Below the pieces are notes generated by a model, which saw only the letters and a list, made by a program, of their open reading frames with translations, did not search any database and was not told the origin of the DNA. A stretch of 64,000 nt of DNA from Fictibacillus marinisediminis. GTDB lineage: Bacteria; Bacillota; Bacilli; Bacillales; Fictibacillaceae. The stretch is taken from positions 682,001 to 746,000 of the forward strand of contig NZ_JAIWJX010000002.1 of NCBI RefSeq assembly GCF_023149135.1, read 5' to 3'. Within the stretch, counting starts at the first letter, position 1, and each line of letters begins with the position of its first letter. Positions 8,650 to 17,726 of the stretch are shown piece after piece. The translations under genes and the position numbers were made by a program.

Positions 8650-8998
8650 GTTTTCTGGCCAATTTAGACAAGGTTTTTAAGATACATACTAAGGGAAAAA
8701 GATCAATGACTATGGAAAATGAAAAAATGGGCGAGCTTTTTTTCAATAAACAGGGTAACTATCATTTCCAAACTATTCTTAAAACGATATACTATAGGAG
8801 AGAAAATAACGTAAAGTAACTGTTTCTTGGGGATGATGAAGGCCGGGCAGGGCTAGAATAGTGATGAGACGATACAATGAACGAATTTGTACAACGAAGC
8901 TGGTGAATTACCTAAATGTTCTAATTTTAATTGGAAAGGAGTTCGCACATACCTGGTAACCCATTGGCTTCCGGAAATGCGAAGGAAAGGAGAGGCAT
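8650..8998. other. 349-base gap without supported gene
   Basis: Holds the leader of ygaC. A 37-codon frame at 8706-8819 (MTMENEKMGEL...) has only a weak ribosome site and unconvincing composition, and no ygaB-like gene is seen, although B. subtilis has ygaB here. No tRNA or known riboswitch pattern noticed. Confidence 0.5.
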
Positions 8999-9526
8999 AT
9001 GAGTTTTCCCACACCCGGAAGTATTATTGATATACAAAGCTATAAACATAACGGATCACTCCATCGCACCTGGGAAGATACGGTTATCCTCAAGGGGAGT
9101 TCGTCTGTAGTTATAGCAGGAAATGATCGTATTCTTGTAACGGAATCAGATGGCAGGCAGTGGCGGACGAGAGAGCCGGCGATTTGCTATTTCAATTCCA
9201 AGCAATGGTTTAATGTAATCGGCATGATCCGGCAGGACGGTTTTTATTATTATTGTAACCTGGGGACACCCTATATATGGGATAATGAGGCACTTAAATA
9301 TATCGATTATGACCTGGATATTAAGGTTTTTCCCGACATGTCCTATATTCTATTAGATGAAGATGAATACAGCTTGCACAGGCAAATGATGAAATATCCC
9401 CATGAACTCGATTACATTATTAAAAAGAATTTAAATGAATTAATTTCCATGATCAATCAGAGAAAAGGCCCATTCGAACCAGGCTTTATAGAGCAATGGT
9501 ACGAAAGGTATTTGGAGTTTAGATAA
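8999..9526 (+). CDS. ygaC: nucleoside tri-/diphosphate phosphatase (DUF402, Ntdp)
   Basis: A 175-residue DUF402 protein, the family of Staphylococcus Sav1831 and B. subtilis YgaC, which hydrolyses nucleoside tri- and diphosphates. Conserved stretches are [15 protein letters not shown] near 13, the Tyr-rich WFNVIGM...GFYYYCN near 75-95, [13 protein letters not shown] near 109 and LDEDEY near 125, which supplies metal ligands. ATG 8999 follows AAAGGAGAGGC. A terminator follows at once, separating it from the repeat array and ygaD. Confidence 0.93.
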   Translation: MSFPTPGSIIDIQSYKHNGSLHRTWEDTVILKGSSSVVIAGNDRILVTESDGRQWRTREPAICYFNSKQWFNVIGMIRQDGFYYYCNLGTPYIWDNEALKYIDYDLDIKVFPDMSYILLDEDEYSLHRQMMKYPHELDYIIKKNLNELISMINQRKGPFEPGFIEQWYERYLEFR

Positions 9527-9530
9527 GAAA

Positions 9531-9564
9531 AAACCTGTTGAATCTAGCGTTCAACAGGTTTTTC
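9531..9564 (+). terminator. terminator of ygaC
   Basis: AAACCTGTTGAA (9531-9542) pairs with TTCAACAGGTTT (9550-9561), followed by T. Confidence 0.92.
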
Positions 9565-9588
9565 TGACAATAATAATAGTAATCGTAA

Positions 9589-9638
9589 AAAACGCCTGCG
9601 CGGGGAAGCCGTATATCGATCCCTTAAAGAGGCGTTTT
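9589..9638. repeat. inverted repeat flanking the 121-bp array
   Basis: AAAACGCCT (9589-9597) and AGGCGTTTT (9630-9638). The same AAACGCCTGC word ends each 121-bp unit downstream, so this may be a diverged edge of the array. Confidence 0.5.
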
Positions 9639-9655
9639 AAGCTTTTAAAAGGTCA

Positions 9656-10030
9656 CTTCAGCATTTCTTGATCCAGCTTCAGCAGGCAGAGCCTCGGCCG
9701 CTTCGTTCTCACACCTCAACACAAAAGGGCGTGTTGTTGTGCGAGTACTCCATCGTCTATCGGCTCTAAACGCCTGCTTCAGCATTTCTTGATCCAGCTT
9801 CAGCAGGCAGAGCCTCGGCCGCTTCGTTCTCACACCTCAACACAAAAGGGCGTGTTGTTGTGCGAGTACTCCATCGTCTATCGGCTCTAAACGCCTGCTT
9901 CAGCATTTCTTGATCCAGCTTCAGCAGGCAGAGCCTCGGCCGCTTCGTTCTCACACCTCAACACAAAAGGGCGTGTTGTTGTGCGAGCACTCCATCGTCT
10001 ATCGGCTCTAAACGCCTGCTTCAGCATTTC
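9656..10030. repeat. tandem array, 3.1 copies of a 121-bp unit
   Basis: Units start at 9656, 9777 and 9898 (CTTCAGCATTTCTTGATCC), with a 12-base partial copy at 10019-10030. Copies 1 and 2 are identical; copy 3 differs by one base (GCGAGCAC for GCGAGTAC). Each unit has a CAACAC/GTGTTG hairpin. The period is not a multiple of three, so frames change between copies and the array is not coding. The array ends 6 bases before the ribosome site of ygaD, so it forms the ygaD leader or covers its promoter. A related single element is at 55344-55527. Confidence 0.95.
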
Positions 10031-10048
10031 ATATAAGAAGGTGTAATT

Positions 10049-11797
10049 TTGGATAGTATCAGAAGGTATTTGGGCTTTGTAAAGCCCTACAAAAAACAAA
10101 TTGGATGGACCATTGTAATTGGAATATTAAAGTTTGGTATTCCATTGCTCATCCCGCTTATTTTAAAATATGTGGTCGATACGATTATAAATGGACATGG
10201 TTTGACGAGCAGTGATAGACTCAGCAAGCTGCTTTGGCTGATGGGAGGTTCCTTCTTTATTTTCGGTGTGCTTCGTCCGCCGATCGAATATTATCGGCAG
10301 TATTACGCACAATGGGTCGGAAGCAAAATCCTATATGATATCAGGGATAAGCTTTATGGACATATTCAGCGGCTCTCCTTACGTTTTTATTCCAATAACA
10401 AGTCGGGTGAAATCATATCGAGGGTAATCAATGACGTTGAGCAAACGAAGGATTTTGTCATCACGGGCTTAATGAATGTCTGGCTTGATATGTTTACGAT
10501 TGTGATTGCGATTGTGATTATGGCAACGATGGATGGATGGCTGACGGTTGTCGCATTGGCGATGCTGCCGTTTTACGGCCTCTCCGTTAAATATTTTTAT
10601 ACAAGGCTAAGAGGTCTGACGAAACAGCGTTCGCAGGCGCTCGCGGAAGTGCAGGGGCATCTGCATGAACGAGTCCAGGGGATGTCAGTCATCAGAAGCT
10701 TTGCTCTTGAGGACTATGAGCAAGTTCAGTTTGATAAAAGAAACTCCCATTTTCTGAACAAAGCGATGGATCAGACAACGTGGAACGCCAAAACGTTTGC
10801 GGTTGTAAATACGATTACAGATATCGCACCGCTTCTAGTTATCGGTTTTGCGGCATATAGGGCGATTGGAGGCCATATATCTGTAGGAGAAGTGGTCGCA
10901 TTTGCCGGCTATATGGACCGGCTGTATAACCCGCTCAGAAGGCTGGTTAATTCATCGACAACCCTTACACAGTCACTCGCGTCCATGGACAGGGTCTTCG
11001 AATTTATGGATGAGGAATATGATATTAAAGATCAGCCGAAAGCCAGGGAACTTACGGATGTAAAAGGAGAGCTGTCGTTTAACGAAGTGTATTTCCGGTA
11101 CAATGAGGGTGAACCGCACGTTCTAAAAGGAATCGATCTTAGAGTAGAACAAGGGCAGACGATCGCCCTCGTAGGGATGAGCGGTGGCGGGAAATCCTCG
11201 CTTGTCAGCCTTATCCCCAGGTTTTATGACGTGTCGAAGGGCAGCATCCTGCTCGATGGGGAAGATATCCGGAGTTTCAAAGTGCGTTCGCTCAGGGATA
11301 AGATTGGCATGGTCCTTCAAGATAACATTTTGTTCAGTGAATCGGTTAAGGCCAATATCCTGATGGGAAATCCAGAAGCATCTGATGAGGAAGTTGCTGC
11401 AGCTGCAAAAGCAGCAAATGCGCATGAGTTCATTATAAATCTGCCACAAGGATATGATACGAAAATTGGTGAACGGGGAGTCAAACTTTCAGGAGGGCAA
11501 AAACAGCGGGTTGCCATCGCTAGGGTCTTCCTGAAGAATCCGCCGATTTTAATCCTTGATGAAGCGACTTCCGCCCTTGATTTAGAAAGTGAGCACCTCA
11601 TTCAAGAATCGCTTGAAAAGCTTGCAAAAGAGCGTACGACCTTTATCGTTGCACACCGCCTTGCAACCATCACTCACGCAGACCGTATAGTAGTTGTCGA
11701 TAACGGTGAGATTGCTGAAAGCGGGACCCATTATGAGTTAATGAAAAAAAGAGGAGTGTACTATAACCTGTTTACGGTTCAGCAGCTTGGCGATTGA
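10049..11797 (+). CDS. ygaD: ABC exporter, fused membrane and ATPase domains (YgaD)
   Basis: A 582-residue half-transporter of the multidrug/lipid exporter type. Six membrane segments fill residues 15-310; the ATPase follows with Walker [10 protein letters not shown] near 375, signature LSGGQKQR near 478, Walker [13 protein letters not shown] near 500 and His of VAHRLAT near 535. Likely a homodimer. TTG 10049 is the start, with AGAAGGTG 6 bases upstream. Length and place match B. subtilis YgaD. The 121-bp tandem array lies directly upstream. Confidence 0.94.
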   Translation: MDSIRRYLGFVKPYKKQIGWTIVIGILKFGIPLLIPLILKYVVDTIINGHGLTSSDRLSKLLWLMGGSFFIFGVLRPPIEYYRQYYAQWVGSKILYDIRDKLYGHIQRLSLRFYSNNKSGEIISRVINDVEQTKDFVITGLMNVWLDMFTIVIAIVIMATMDGWLTVVALAMLPFYGLSVKYFYTRLRGLTKQRSQALAEVQGHLHERVQGMSVIRSFALEDYEQVQFDKRNSHFLNKAMDQTTWNAKTFAVVNTITDIAPLLVIGFAAYRAIGGHISVGEVVAFAGYMDRLYNPLRRLVNSSTTLTQSLASMDRVFEFMDEEYDIKDQPKARELTDVKGELSFNEVYFRYNEGEPHVLKGIDLRVEQGQTIALVGMSGGGKSSLVSLIPRFYDVSKGSILLDGEDIRSFKVRSLRDKIGMVLQDNILFSESVKANILMGNPEASDEEVAAAAKAANAHEFIINLPQGYDTKIGERGVKLSGGQKQRVAIARVFLKNPPILILDEATSALDLESEHLIQESLEKLAKERTTFIVAHRLATITHADRIVVVDNGEIAESGTHYELMKKRGVYYNLFTVQQLGD

Positions 11798-11845
11798 ATT
11801 GGTAATTGATGGGCAGAAAGTTGTAATTTCATAACATGCCATAAG

Positions 11846-11885
11846 AAAAAGAACGGGGCAGCCATAGGCTTCTGTTCTTTTTTTG
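11846..11885 (+). terminator. terminator of ygaD
   Basis: AAAAAGAAC ... GTTCTTTTT stem with a partly paired interior, ending in a T run. Confidence 0.75.
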
Positions 11886-11951
11886 TGTTAGAAAAGACCC
11901 GGGTTTCCTAACAAACGACAAGATTATTAAAAATTTTTAGAAATTTTAATA

Positions 11952-11980
11952 TTGTCAAATTATCAGACTAGTGTCATAAT
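11952..11980 (+). promoter_or_regulatory. sigma-A promoter of the peptide ABC operon
   Basis: TTGTCA (11952-11957), 17-base spacer, CATAAT (11975-11980), 68 bases upstream of the first gene. Confidence 0.6.
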
Positions 11981-12048
11981 TTCAATAGAGTGTCCTACAA
12001 ATTGTTCACGCTGTAAGTAAATGTCATCATGAAGAAAGGGGTGGGATA

Positions 12049-13053
12049 GTGAACAGTCCAGTCTTGGAAGTAAAAGGATTAAGGACTTCTTTTCAGACAG
12101 ATGATGGGGAAGTTTCGGTTGTCAATCACATCGATTTCCAAATCAATTCCGGTGAAGTACTTGGAATTGTAGGAGAATCGGGATGCGGCAAAAGTGTTAC
12201 TTCATTATCAGTCATGGGACTCGTTCCAACACCTGCGGGGAAAGTTGAAGGAGATATTTTGTTTAAAGGGGAAAATCTTACTTCAGCATCTGAGAAAAGG
12301 ATGCGCCAGATTCGCGGGAATGAGATAGCAATGATTTTTCAGGAGCCGATGACCAGTCTAAATCCGGTATTTACTATCGGCAGCCAGCTGATCGAGGCTT
12401 TGCAAATACATAAAAAATGGCCAAAAAAGAAGGCAAAGGCACATGCTGTTGAAATGCTTAAAATGGTTGGGCTTCCACGGGCGGAAGAACTGATGAAGGA
12501 CTTTCCCCACCAGCTGTCAGGGGGAATGCGCCAGCGTGTCATGATCGCAATGGCCATGATCTGTTCTCCGAAACTGTTGATCGCAGACGAACCGACCACC
12601 GCGCTAGACGTGACAATTCAGGCTCAGATTCTTGAGCTTATGAAGAAATTAAACGATGAGACCGACACAGCCATCATGATGATCACCCATGATTTGGGCG
12701 TAGTAGCTGAAATGTGCCAGCGCGTTGTCGTTATGTATGCAGGTAGAGTCGTTGAAGAGGCAGATGTAAAAACGATTTTCACTAGTCCAAAACATCCATA
12801 TACGGTTGGCCTGATTCAATCTGTTCCTGATATGAGGGATAAAAAAGAACGTCTTTATTCCATACCAGGAAATGTTCCAAAACCCGGATCTGTGAAAGCG
12901 GGGTGCCAGTTTGCTCCGAGATGCGCCCATGCCTATGAGCGCTGCCAGAGCGAAACACCAGCGCTTGAAACCCTTGAAGGCGGCCAAAAAGTAAGATGCT
13001 GGCTGTATGAGGATCAGAAAGGGGTAGACATCGTTGACCGAACCATTAGTTAA
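12049..13053 (+). CDS. peptide ABC transporter ATPase, OppD/AppD type
   Basis: A 334-residue ATPase of the oligopeptide/dipeptide importers. Walker A GESGCGKS near residue 42, signature LSGGMRQR near 155, Walker B LLIADEPTTALDVTIQAQ near 175, switch His in MMITHDLG, and the C-terminal Opp-specific segment with Cys residues (CQFAPRCAHAYERC near 287) that binds an iron-sulphur cluster in relatives. GTG 12049 is the start. It overlaps the next gene by 20 bases. Gene order D-F-A-B-C equals the B. subtilis app operon. Confidence 0.93.
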   Translation: MNSPVLEVKGLRTSFQTDDGEVSVVNHIDFQINSGEVLGIVGESGCGKSVTSLSVMGLVPTPAGKVEGDILFKGENLTSASEKRMRQIRGNEIAMIFQEPMTSLNPVFTIGSQLIEALQIHKKWPKKKAKAHAVEMLKMVGLPRAEELMKDFPHQLSGGMRQRVMIAMAMICSPKLLIADEPTTALDVTIQAQILELMKKLNDETDTAIMMITHDLGVVAEMCQRVVVMYAGRVVEEADVKTIFTSPKHPYTVGLIQSVPDMRDKKERLYSIPGNVPKPGSVKAGCQFAPRCAHAYERCQSETPALETLEGGQKVRCWLYEDQKGVDIVDRTIS

Positions 13054-13998
13054 AGTTGAGAACTTAAAAAAGCACTTTCCGATTAAAGGCGGAGTGCTTG
13101 GGAAAACAGTCGGAGAAGTAAAAGCAGTGGACGGTGTATCCTTTACCATTCAAAAGGGTGAAACTCTTGGACTTGTCGGTGAGAGCGGATGCGGGAAATC
13201 TACGACAGGACGCATGCTGCTCAGGCTTCTTGAACCGAGTGACGGCAAGATCTATTTTGAAGGGCAAGATGTGACTGCGCTTTCTTCAAATGCGATGCGC
13301 AAGATGCGAAGAGAGATGCAAATGGTTTTTCAGGATCCCTTTGCTTCACTTAATCCGAGGCATACCGTTGAAAAAATACTGGAAGAACCACTGATCGTTC
13401 ACGGAGTAAAGGACACAAAAGAACGCAAGAGAAGGGTGAAGGAGCTGCTTGAAGTCGTAGGATTAAGCGGTTATCATGCGAAACGCTATCCCCATCAGTT
13501 CAGCGGGGGCAGAGGCAGAGAATTGGCATCGCCCGGGCACTGGCTGTTAACCCTAAACTGATCATCGCGGATGAACCTGTGTCGGCGCTGGATGTATCCA
13601 TCCAATCGCAAGTACTGAACCTTTTGCAAGACTTGCAGGAAGAATTCGGGCTTACTTACCTTTTTATCGCCCATGATCTTGGAGTCGTACGGCACATTAG
13701 CGATAGAGTCGGTGTCATGTATCTCGGCAGGATCGTAGAACTGTCAGACAGTGAACACCTTTATGACAATCCTATGCATCCTTATACACAGGCCTTGCTT
13801 TCTGCCGTACCTGTTCCAGATGTTGAATTGAAAAAGGAGCGCATCATTTTAAAAGGTGATGTCCCAAGCCCGTCCAACCCTCCAAAAGGATGTGCGTTCC
13901 ATACGCGCTGTCCTCAAGCGATGGATGTATGCGCTGCAGAGCGTCCGGTATTTAAGGAAGCTGAGAAGGGCCACTACGTTGCCTGTCATCTTTATTGA
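13034..13998 (+). pseudogene. peptide ABC transporter ATPase OppF/AppF type, one-base frameshift
   Basis: TTG 13034 opens a frame with Walker A GESGCGKSTTGR that runs normally to the signature motif, reads [11 protein letters not shown] and stops at 13561. The rest ([18 protein letters not shown] onwards) continues in the next frame to 13998, including the C-terminal [14 protein letters not shown] segment. Adding one G to the run of five G at 13505-13509 restores [15 protein letters not shown] and gives a 321-residue protein. The defect sits exactly in the ABC signature. It may be a real loss, a slippage-prone site or a sequencing error. Confidence 0.9.
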
Positions 13999-14055
13999 TG
14001 GCAGCTCGTACACATAAATAGAGGCAAAAATCTATATGAAAATGGGGGAAAGAAG

Positions 14056-15654
14056 ATGAAGAGAAGTTTATTGACAGCTCTTGCATTAATCCTGGTCCTG
14101 TCTTTAGGACTGGCTGGCTGTAAATCCTCAAGCGAAAGCACCGGCGGAAAAGGAAGTTCCAGCGGTGGCGGCGTCATGATCTACGGACGCGGCGGTGATG
14201 CAGTAGGGCTGGATCCTGCACATGAAACAGACGGTGAATCTTTCATCGTTACTGAGCAAGTGATGGAAACACTAACTGGATACAAAAAAGAAAATACAGA
14301 TGTTGTTCCTGAACTTGCGAAGAGCTGGAAGATTTCAGATGGAGGAAAAAAGTACACATTTACGTTGGAAAAAGGCGTTAAGTTCCAAGATGGAACTGAC
14401 TTCAACGCTGATGCGGTTGTTAAGAACTTTGACCGCTGGATGAACGGTGATGCTGCTAAATTCCCTTATTACGCATCCATGTTCGGTGGATATAAAAAGG
14501 ATCCTGGCCACGTCATTAAAGAAGTTAAAGCTATTGATGACACTACAGTTGAATTTACATTGAAACGCCCACAAGCTCCATTCCTTAAAAACCTTGCGAT
14601 GAGCCCGTTTGCCATTTCCAGCCCGGCTGCGATTGACAAATACGGCGACAAATATGGCGAGCATCCTGTAGGAACAGGACCGTTCAAGTTTAAAGAGTGG
14701 AAACGCGGGGATACCATTTCAGTTGTGAAAAACGATAAATATTGGAAAAAAGGGCTTCCAAAACTTGATGGGGTAACCTTCAAAGTCATCAAAGATAACT
14801 CTTCACGCTTAAATGCACTTACAAAAGGCGAAGTTGACTTGATTGACGGAGTAAACCCGAGTGATCTTGATAAGATCAAAGCAGATAACAAGCTTCAAAT
14901 TTTTGAGCGTCCTTCTATGAACGTTGCTTACTTTGGCTTCAATGTTGAAAAAGCTCCGTTTAACAAAAAAGAAGTCCGCCAGGCGATCAGCCACTTAGTA
15001 AACAAAGACGAACTGATCAAAAACTTCTACAACGGAACAGCTGAACCGGCTGCTACGCCGCTTCCATCTTCCATTGCAGGACAAAACAAGGATATCCAGG
15101 ATTATGGATATGACGAAGCAAAAGCAAAAGAACTTTTGAAAAAAGCTGGATACGAAAAAGGCTTCAAAATGGACCTTTGGGCGATGCCGGTATCACGTCC
15201 TTATATGCCAAACGGACAAAAGATTGCTGAAGCGATCCAGGCAAACCTTGCCAAGGTTGGAATTAAAGCAAACATCGTTACATTTGAGTGGGGTACGTAC
15301 CTTGAAAAACTCCGTAAAGGTGAAGCACCTGCCTTCTTGATTGGATGGACAGGGGATAACGGAGACGCAGATAACTTCCTATACGCTCTTCTTGATAAAG
15401 ACACGATCGATTCTAACAACTATTCACGCTATAAGAGTGAGCCAGTTCATAAGCTATTGATTGAAGCGCAATCAACAGCAGATGAAGGAAAACGTGAAGA
15501 GCTTTACAAAAAAGCACAGGAGATCATCCATGAAGATGCTCCATGGGTACCTCTAGTGCATGCTAAGCCACAGCTTGCAGGTACGAATTCAATTAAAGGA
15601 TTCTACCCGCATCCAAAAGGGTCTCAGTCATTTGTTGATGTTTCCATGAAGTAA
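14056..15654 (+). CDS. peptide/nickel ABC transporter substrate-binding lipoprotein (SBP family 5)
   Basis: A 532-residue extracellular binding lipoprotein. The signal peptide (MKRSLLTALALILVLSLG) ends in the lipobox LAGC, with Cys 22 as the lipidated residue, followed by a Ser/Gly linker. The SBP_bac_5 fold is marked by ETLTGYKKENTDVVPELAKSW near 75 and PVGTGPFKFKEW near 215. Codon use is even and the gene well preserved, unlike the frameshifted ATPase upstream. A hairpin after it may limit read-through to the permeases, a common way to raise binding-protein dosage. Confidence 0.94.
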   Translation: MKRSLLTALALILVLSLGLAGCKSSSESTGGKGSSSGGGVMIYGRGGDAVGLDPAHETDGESFIVTEQVMETLTGYKKENTDVVPELAKSWKISDGGKKYTFTLEKGVKFQDGTDFNADAVVKNFDRWMNGDAAKFPYYASMFGGYKKDPGHVIKEVKAIDDTTVEFTLKRPQAPFLKNLAMSPFAISSPAAIDKYGDKYGEHPVGTGPFKFKEWKRGDTISVVKNDKYWKKGLPKLDGVTFKVIKDNSSRLNALTKGEVDLIDGVNPSDLDKIKADNKLQIFERPSMNVAYFGFNVEKAPFNKKEVRQAISHLVNKDELIKNFYNGTAEPAATPLPSSIAGQNKDIQDYGYDEAKAKELLKKAGYEKGFKMDLWAMPVSRPYMPNGQKIAEAIQANLAKVGIKANIVTFEWGTYLEKLRKGEAPAFLIGWTGDNGDADNFLYALLDKDTIDSNNYSRYKSEPVHKLLIEAQSTADEGKREELYKKAQEIIHEDAPWVPLVHAKPQLAGTNSIKGFYPHPKGSQSFVDVSMK

Positions 15655-15664
15655 TGAAGAAATT

Positions 15665-15691
15665 GGGGAGTATCTTGCATGCTCCCCTTTT
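15665..15691 (+). terminator. partial terminator / attenuator between binding protein and permeases
   Basis: GGGGAG (15665-15670) pairs with CTCCCC (15682-15687) followed by TTTT, inside an operon, so probably leaky. Confidence 0.6.
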
Positions 15692-15747
15692 GTTTTGGAG
15701 AAAAACATCAGGGTGCTATAACAACTACGCGTAAATGAGGTGTGGAC

Positions 15748-16749
15748 ATGTTTTCTTATACCATTAGAAGGATTGGTTTGCTTATCCCGGTGCTTCTCGG
15801 GATGACGTTTATTGTATTTATGATGATCAGGGCAATTCCGGGGAATCCTGCTCAATTGATACTTGGCCAGCAGGCTTCAAAGCAGGCTATCGCAACATTA
15901 ACAAAGCAATTGGGACTGGATCAGCCCTGGTACTCCCAGTTTGTTCATTATTTAACCGGTCTTTTTCAAGGTGATCTTGGAATGTCGCTGAAATCAAGAA
16001 CACCGATCAGTGAGGAACTCTGGCCGTACCTTGCGGCTACAATCGAACTTTCACTGGTTGCAATTCTGATTGCAGTGGTCGTTGGAGTCAATGCAGGCAT
16101 TATCTCTGCCTGGTTCCAAAATTCCTGGTTCGATTATGGGGTTATGCTTATTGCATTGATCGGAGTATCCATGCCTATTTTCTGGCTGGGATTGATGGAA
16201 CAATATTTTGTCTCCATCAAATGGGACTTGCTGCCGACAACAGGCAGGGACAATATCAGGATGCCGGTAGAGGCCATCACACATCTGTATTTGCTTGACA
16301 CATTACTGGAGGGCAGGTTTGATCAGTTTATTGAAGTCGTTAAGCATTTAATCCTTCCGGGAATTGCACTTGGCACGATTCCAATGGCAATCATCGCAAG
16401 GATGACAAGATCAAGCATGCTTGAAGTTATGCGATCGGATTATATCCGCACAGCAAAGGCAAAAGGGTTAAAGATGTTCTGGGTAGTGTACAAGCATTCA
16501 TTGAAAAATGCCATGATTCCTGTAGTCACGGTAATCGGTCTGCAGACAGGATTGCTTCTCGGTGGTGCCATTCTGACAGAGACCATTTTTGGATGGCCAG
16601 GGGTTGGCACATATATTTATGATGCCATTCAATCGCGTGATTATCCCGTTATCCAATCTGGAATTCTGGTAGTGGCCACACTGTTTGTACTTATTAATCT
16701 GTTTGTTGATATTTTGTATGCGGCCATTGATCCGCGCATCAAATACTGA
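15748..16749 (+). CDS. peptide ABC transporter permease, OppB/DppB type
   Basis: A 333-residue inner-membrane permease with six segments. The EAA loop that contacts the ATPase reads SDYIRTAKAKGL near residue 230, and FGWPGVGTYIYDAI near 285 is typical of DppB. ATG 15748 is chosen (MFSYTIRR) with GAGGTG upstream; an in-frame GTG at 15742 overlaps that site. It is followed by OppC 15 bases downstream. Confidence 0.94.
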   Translation: MFSYTIRRIGLLIPVLLGMTFIVFMMIRAIPGNPAQLILGQQASKQAIATLTKQLGLDQPWYSQFVHYLTGLFQGDLGMSLKSRTPISEELWPYLAATIELSLVAILIAVVVGVNAGIISAWFQNSWFDYGVMLIALIGVSMPIFWLGLMEQYFVSIKWDLLPTTGRDNIRMPVEAITHLYLLDTLLEGRFDQFIEVVKHLILPGIALGTIPMAIIARMTRSSMLEVMRSDYIRTAKAKGLKMFWVVYKHSLKNAMIPVVTVIGLQTGLLLGGAILTETIFGWPGVGTYIYDAIQSRDYPVIQSGILVVATLFVLINLFVDILYAAIDPRIKY

Positions 16750-16764
16750 TAGGGGGAGTTTATT

Positions 16765-17676
16765 ATGGCTGAATTAGCAAGAACAACACCACCGTTAACA
16801 AACCCGCCGACAGTGGAACAAGGTGACGACAAAGTCATCTCTCCCTGGAAGGATGCGTGGCGTTCATTCAAGAAAAATAAATTAGCGATGGTCGGACTGG
16901 GAATTGTTATTTTCTTTATTTTAATCGCTATTCTGGCTACTGTTTTGGCGCCTTATAGCTTTTCGGATCAGCATCTAGCAGACAAGCATCTGGCGCCTTC
17001 GGGAGAGCATTGGTTTGGAACAGATGAATTCGGACGGGATATCTTCAGCAGAGTTTTATACGGGGCACGGATATCATTATGGGTTGGCTTCGTCTCTGTA
17101 GCCGGATCAGTCATTGTAGGATCGGCCCTTGGAATCATCGCAGGCTATTATGGAAAATTCATTGATGGCATCATTTCAAGGATCTTTGATATCCTGCTGG
17201 CGTTTCCGAGTATTCTTCTCGCTATTGCGGTCGTTTCTGTATTGGGGCCATCTTTAAGAAATGCGCTTATCGCTATTGCCATCATTAATGTGCCGATATT
17301 TGGACGTCTTGTACGTTCGAGGGTTCTGAGTGTAAAAGAAGAAGAGTATATCACAGCGGCTAAGGCGATTGGTATGAAGGATTCCAGAATTTTGATACAC
17401 CATGTGCTTCCAAACAGCATGGCGCCTATCATTGTGCAAGGGACCTTGGCCATCGCAACAGCTATCATTGAGGCAGCTGCCTTAGGGTTTTTAGGACTTG
17501 GGGCACAGCCTCCAACTCCTGAGTGGGGAAAAATGCTCGCGGATTCCAGGGACTTTATCATCCAGGCGCCGTGGACCGTTATCTTCCCGGGTATAGCGAT
17601 CATGCTTACGGTTTTGGGCTTTAACCTGATGGGTGACGGCCTTCGTGACGCGCTTGATCCAAGAATGAAAAACTAA
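16765..17676 (+). CDS. peptide ABC transporter permease, OppC/DppC type
   Basis: A 303-residue permease, partner of the OppB-type subunit. It has the OppC N-terminal domain (PWKDAWRSFKKNKLAMVG near 30), the HWFGTDEFGRDIFSR motif near 88 and the EAA loop EEEYITAAKAIGM near 193. ATG 16765 has AGGGGGAG upstream. It is the last gene of the operon; a strong terminator follows. Confidence 0.94.
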   Translation: MAELARTTPPLTNPPTVEQGDDKVISPWKDAWRSFKKNKLAMVGLGIVIFFILIAILATVLAPYSFSDQHLADKHLAPSGEHWFGTDEFGRDIFSRVLYGARISLWVGFVSVAGSVIVGSALGIIAGYYGKFIDGIISRIFDILLAFPSILLAIAVVSVLGPSLRNALIAIAIINVPIFGRLVRSRVLSVKEEEYITAAKAIGMKDSRILIHHVLPNSMAPIIVQGTLAIATAIIEAAALGFLGLGAQPPTPEWGKMLADSRDFIIQAPWTVIFPGIAIMLTVLGFNLMGDGLRDALDPRMKN

Positions 17677-17681
17677 TAGAG

Positions 17682-17713
17682 GAAGCCTGACATGAAAATG
17701 TCAGGCTTCTTTT
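17682..17713 (+). terminator. terminator of peptide ABC operon
   Basis: Perfect 12-bp stem GAAGCCTGACAT/ATGTCAGGCTTC with GAAA tetraloop and T run. Confidence 0.95.
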
Positions 17714-17726
17714 ACGGACTAATATT

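Noticed and set aside
8505..8819. 104-codon frame after sspE
   Set aside because: It overlaps sspE in another frame and runs through its terminator; no start site.
9656..10030. CRISPR array
   Set aside because: Whole 121-base units are repeated with no unique spacers and no cas genes are near.
9645..10099. Three overlapping minus-strand open frames of 62-70 codons with repeated sequence
   Set aside because: They are readings through the 121-bp tandem array. The period is not divisible by three and there are no ribosome sites, so they are not repeat proteins.
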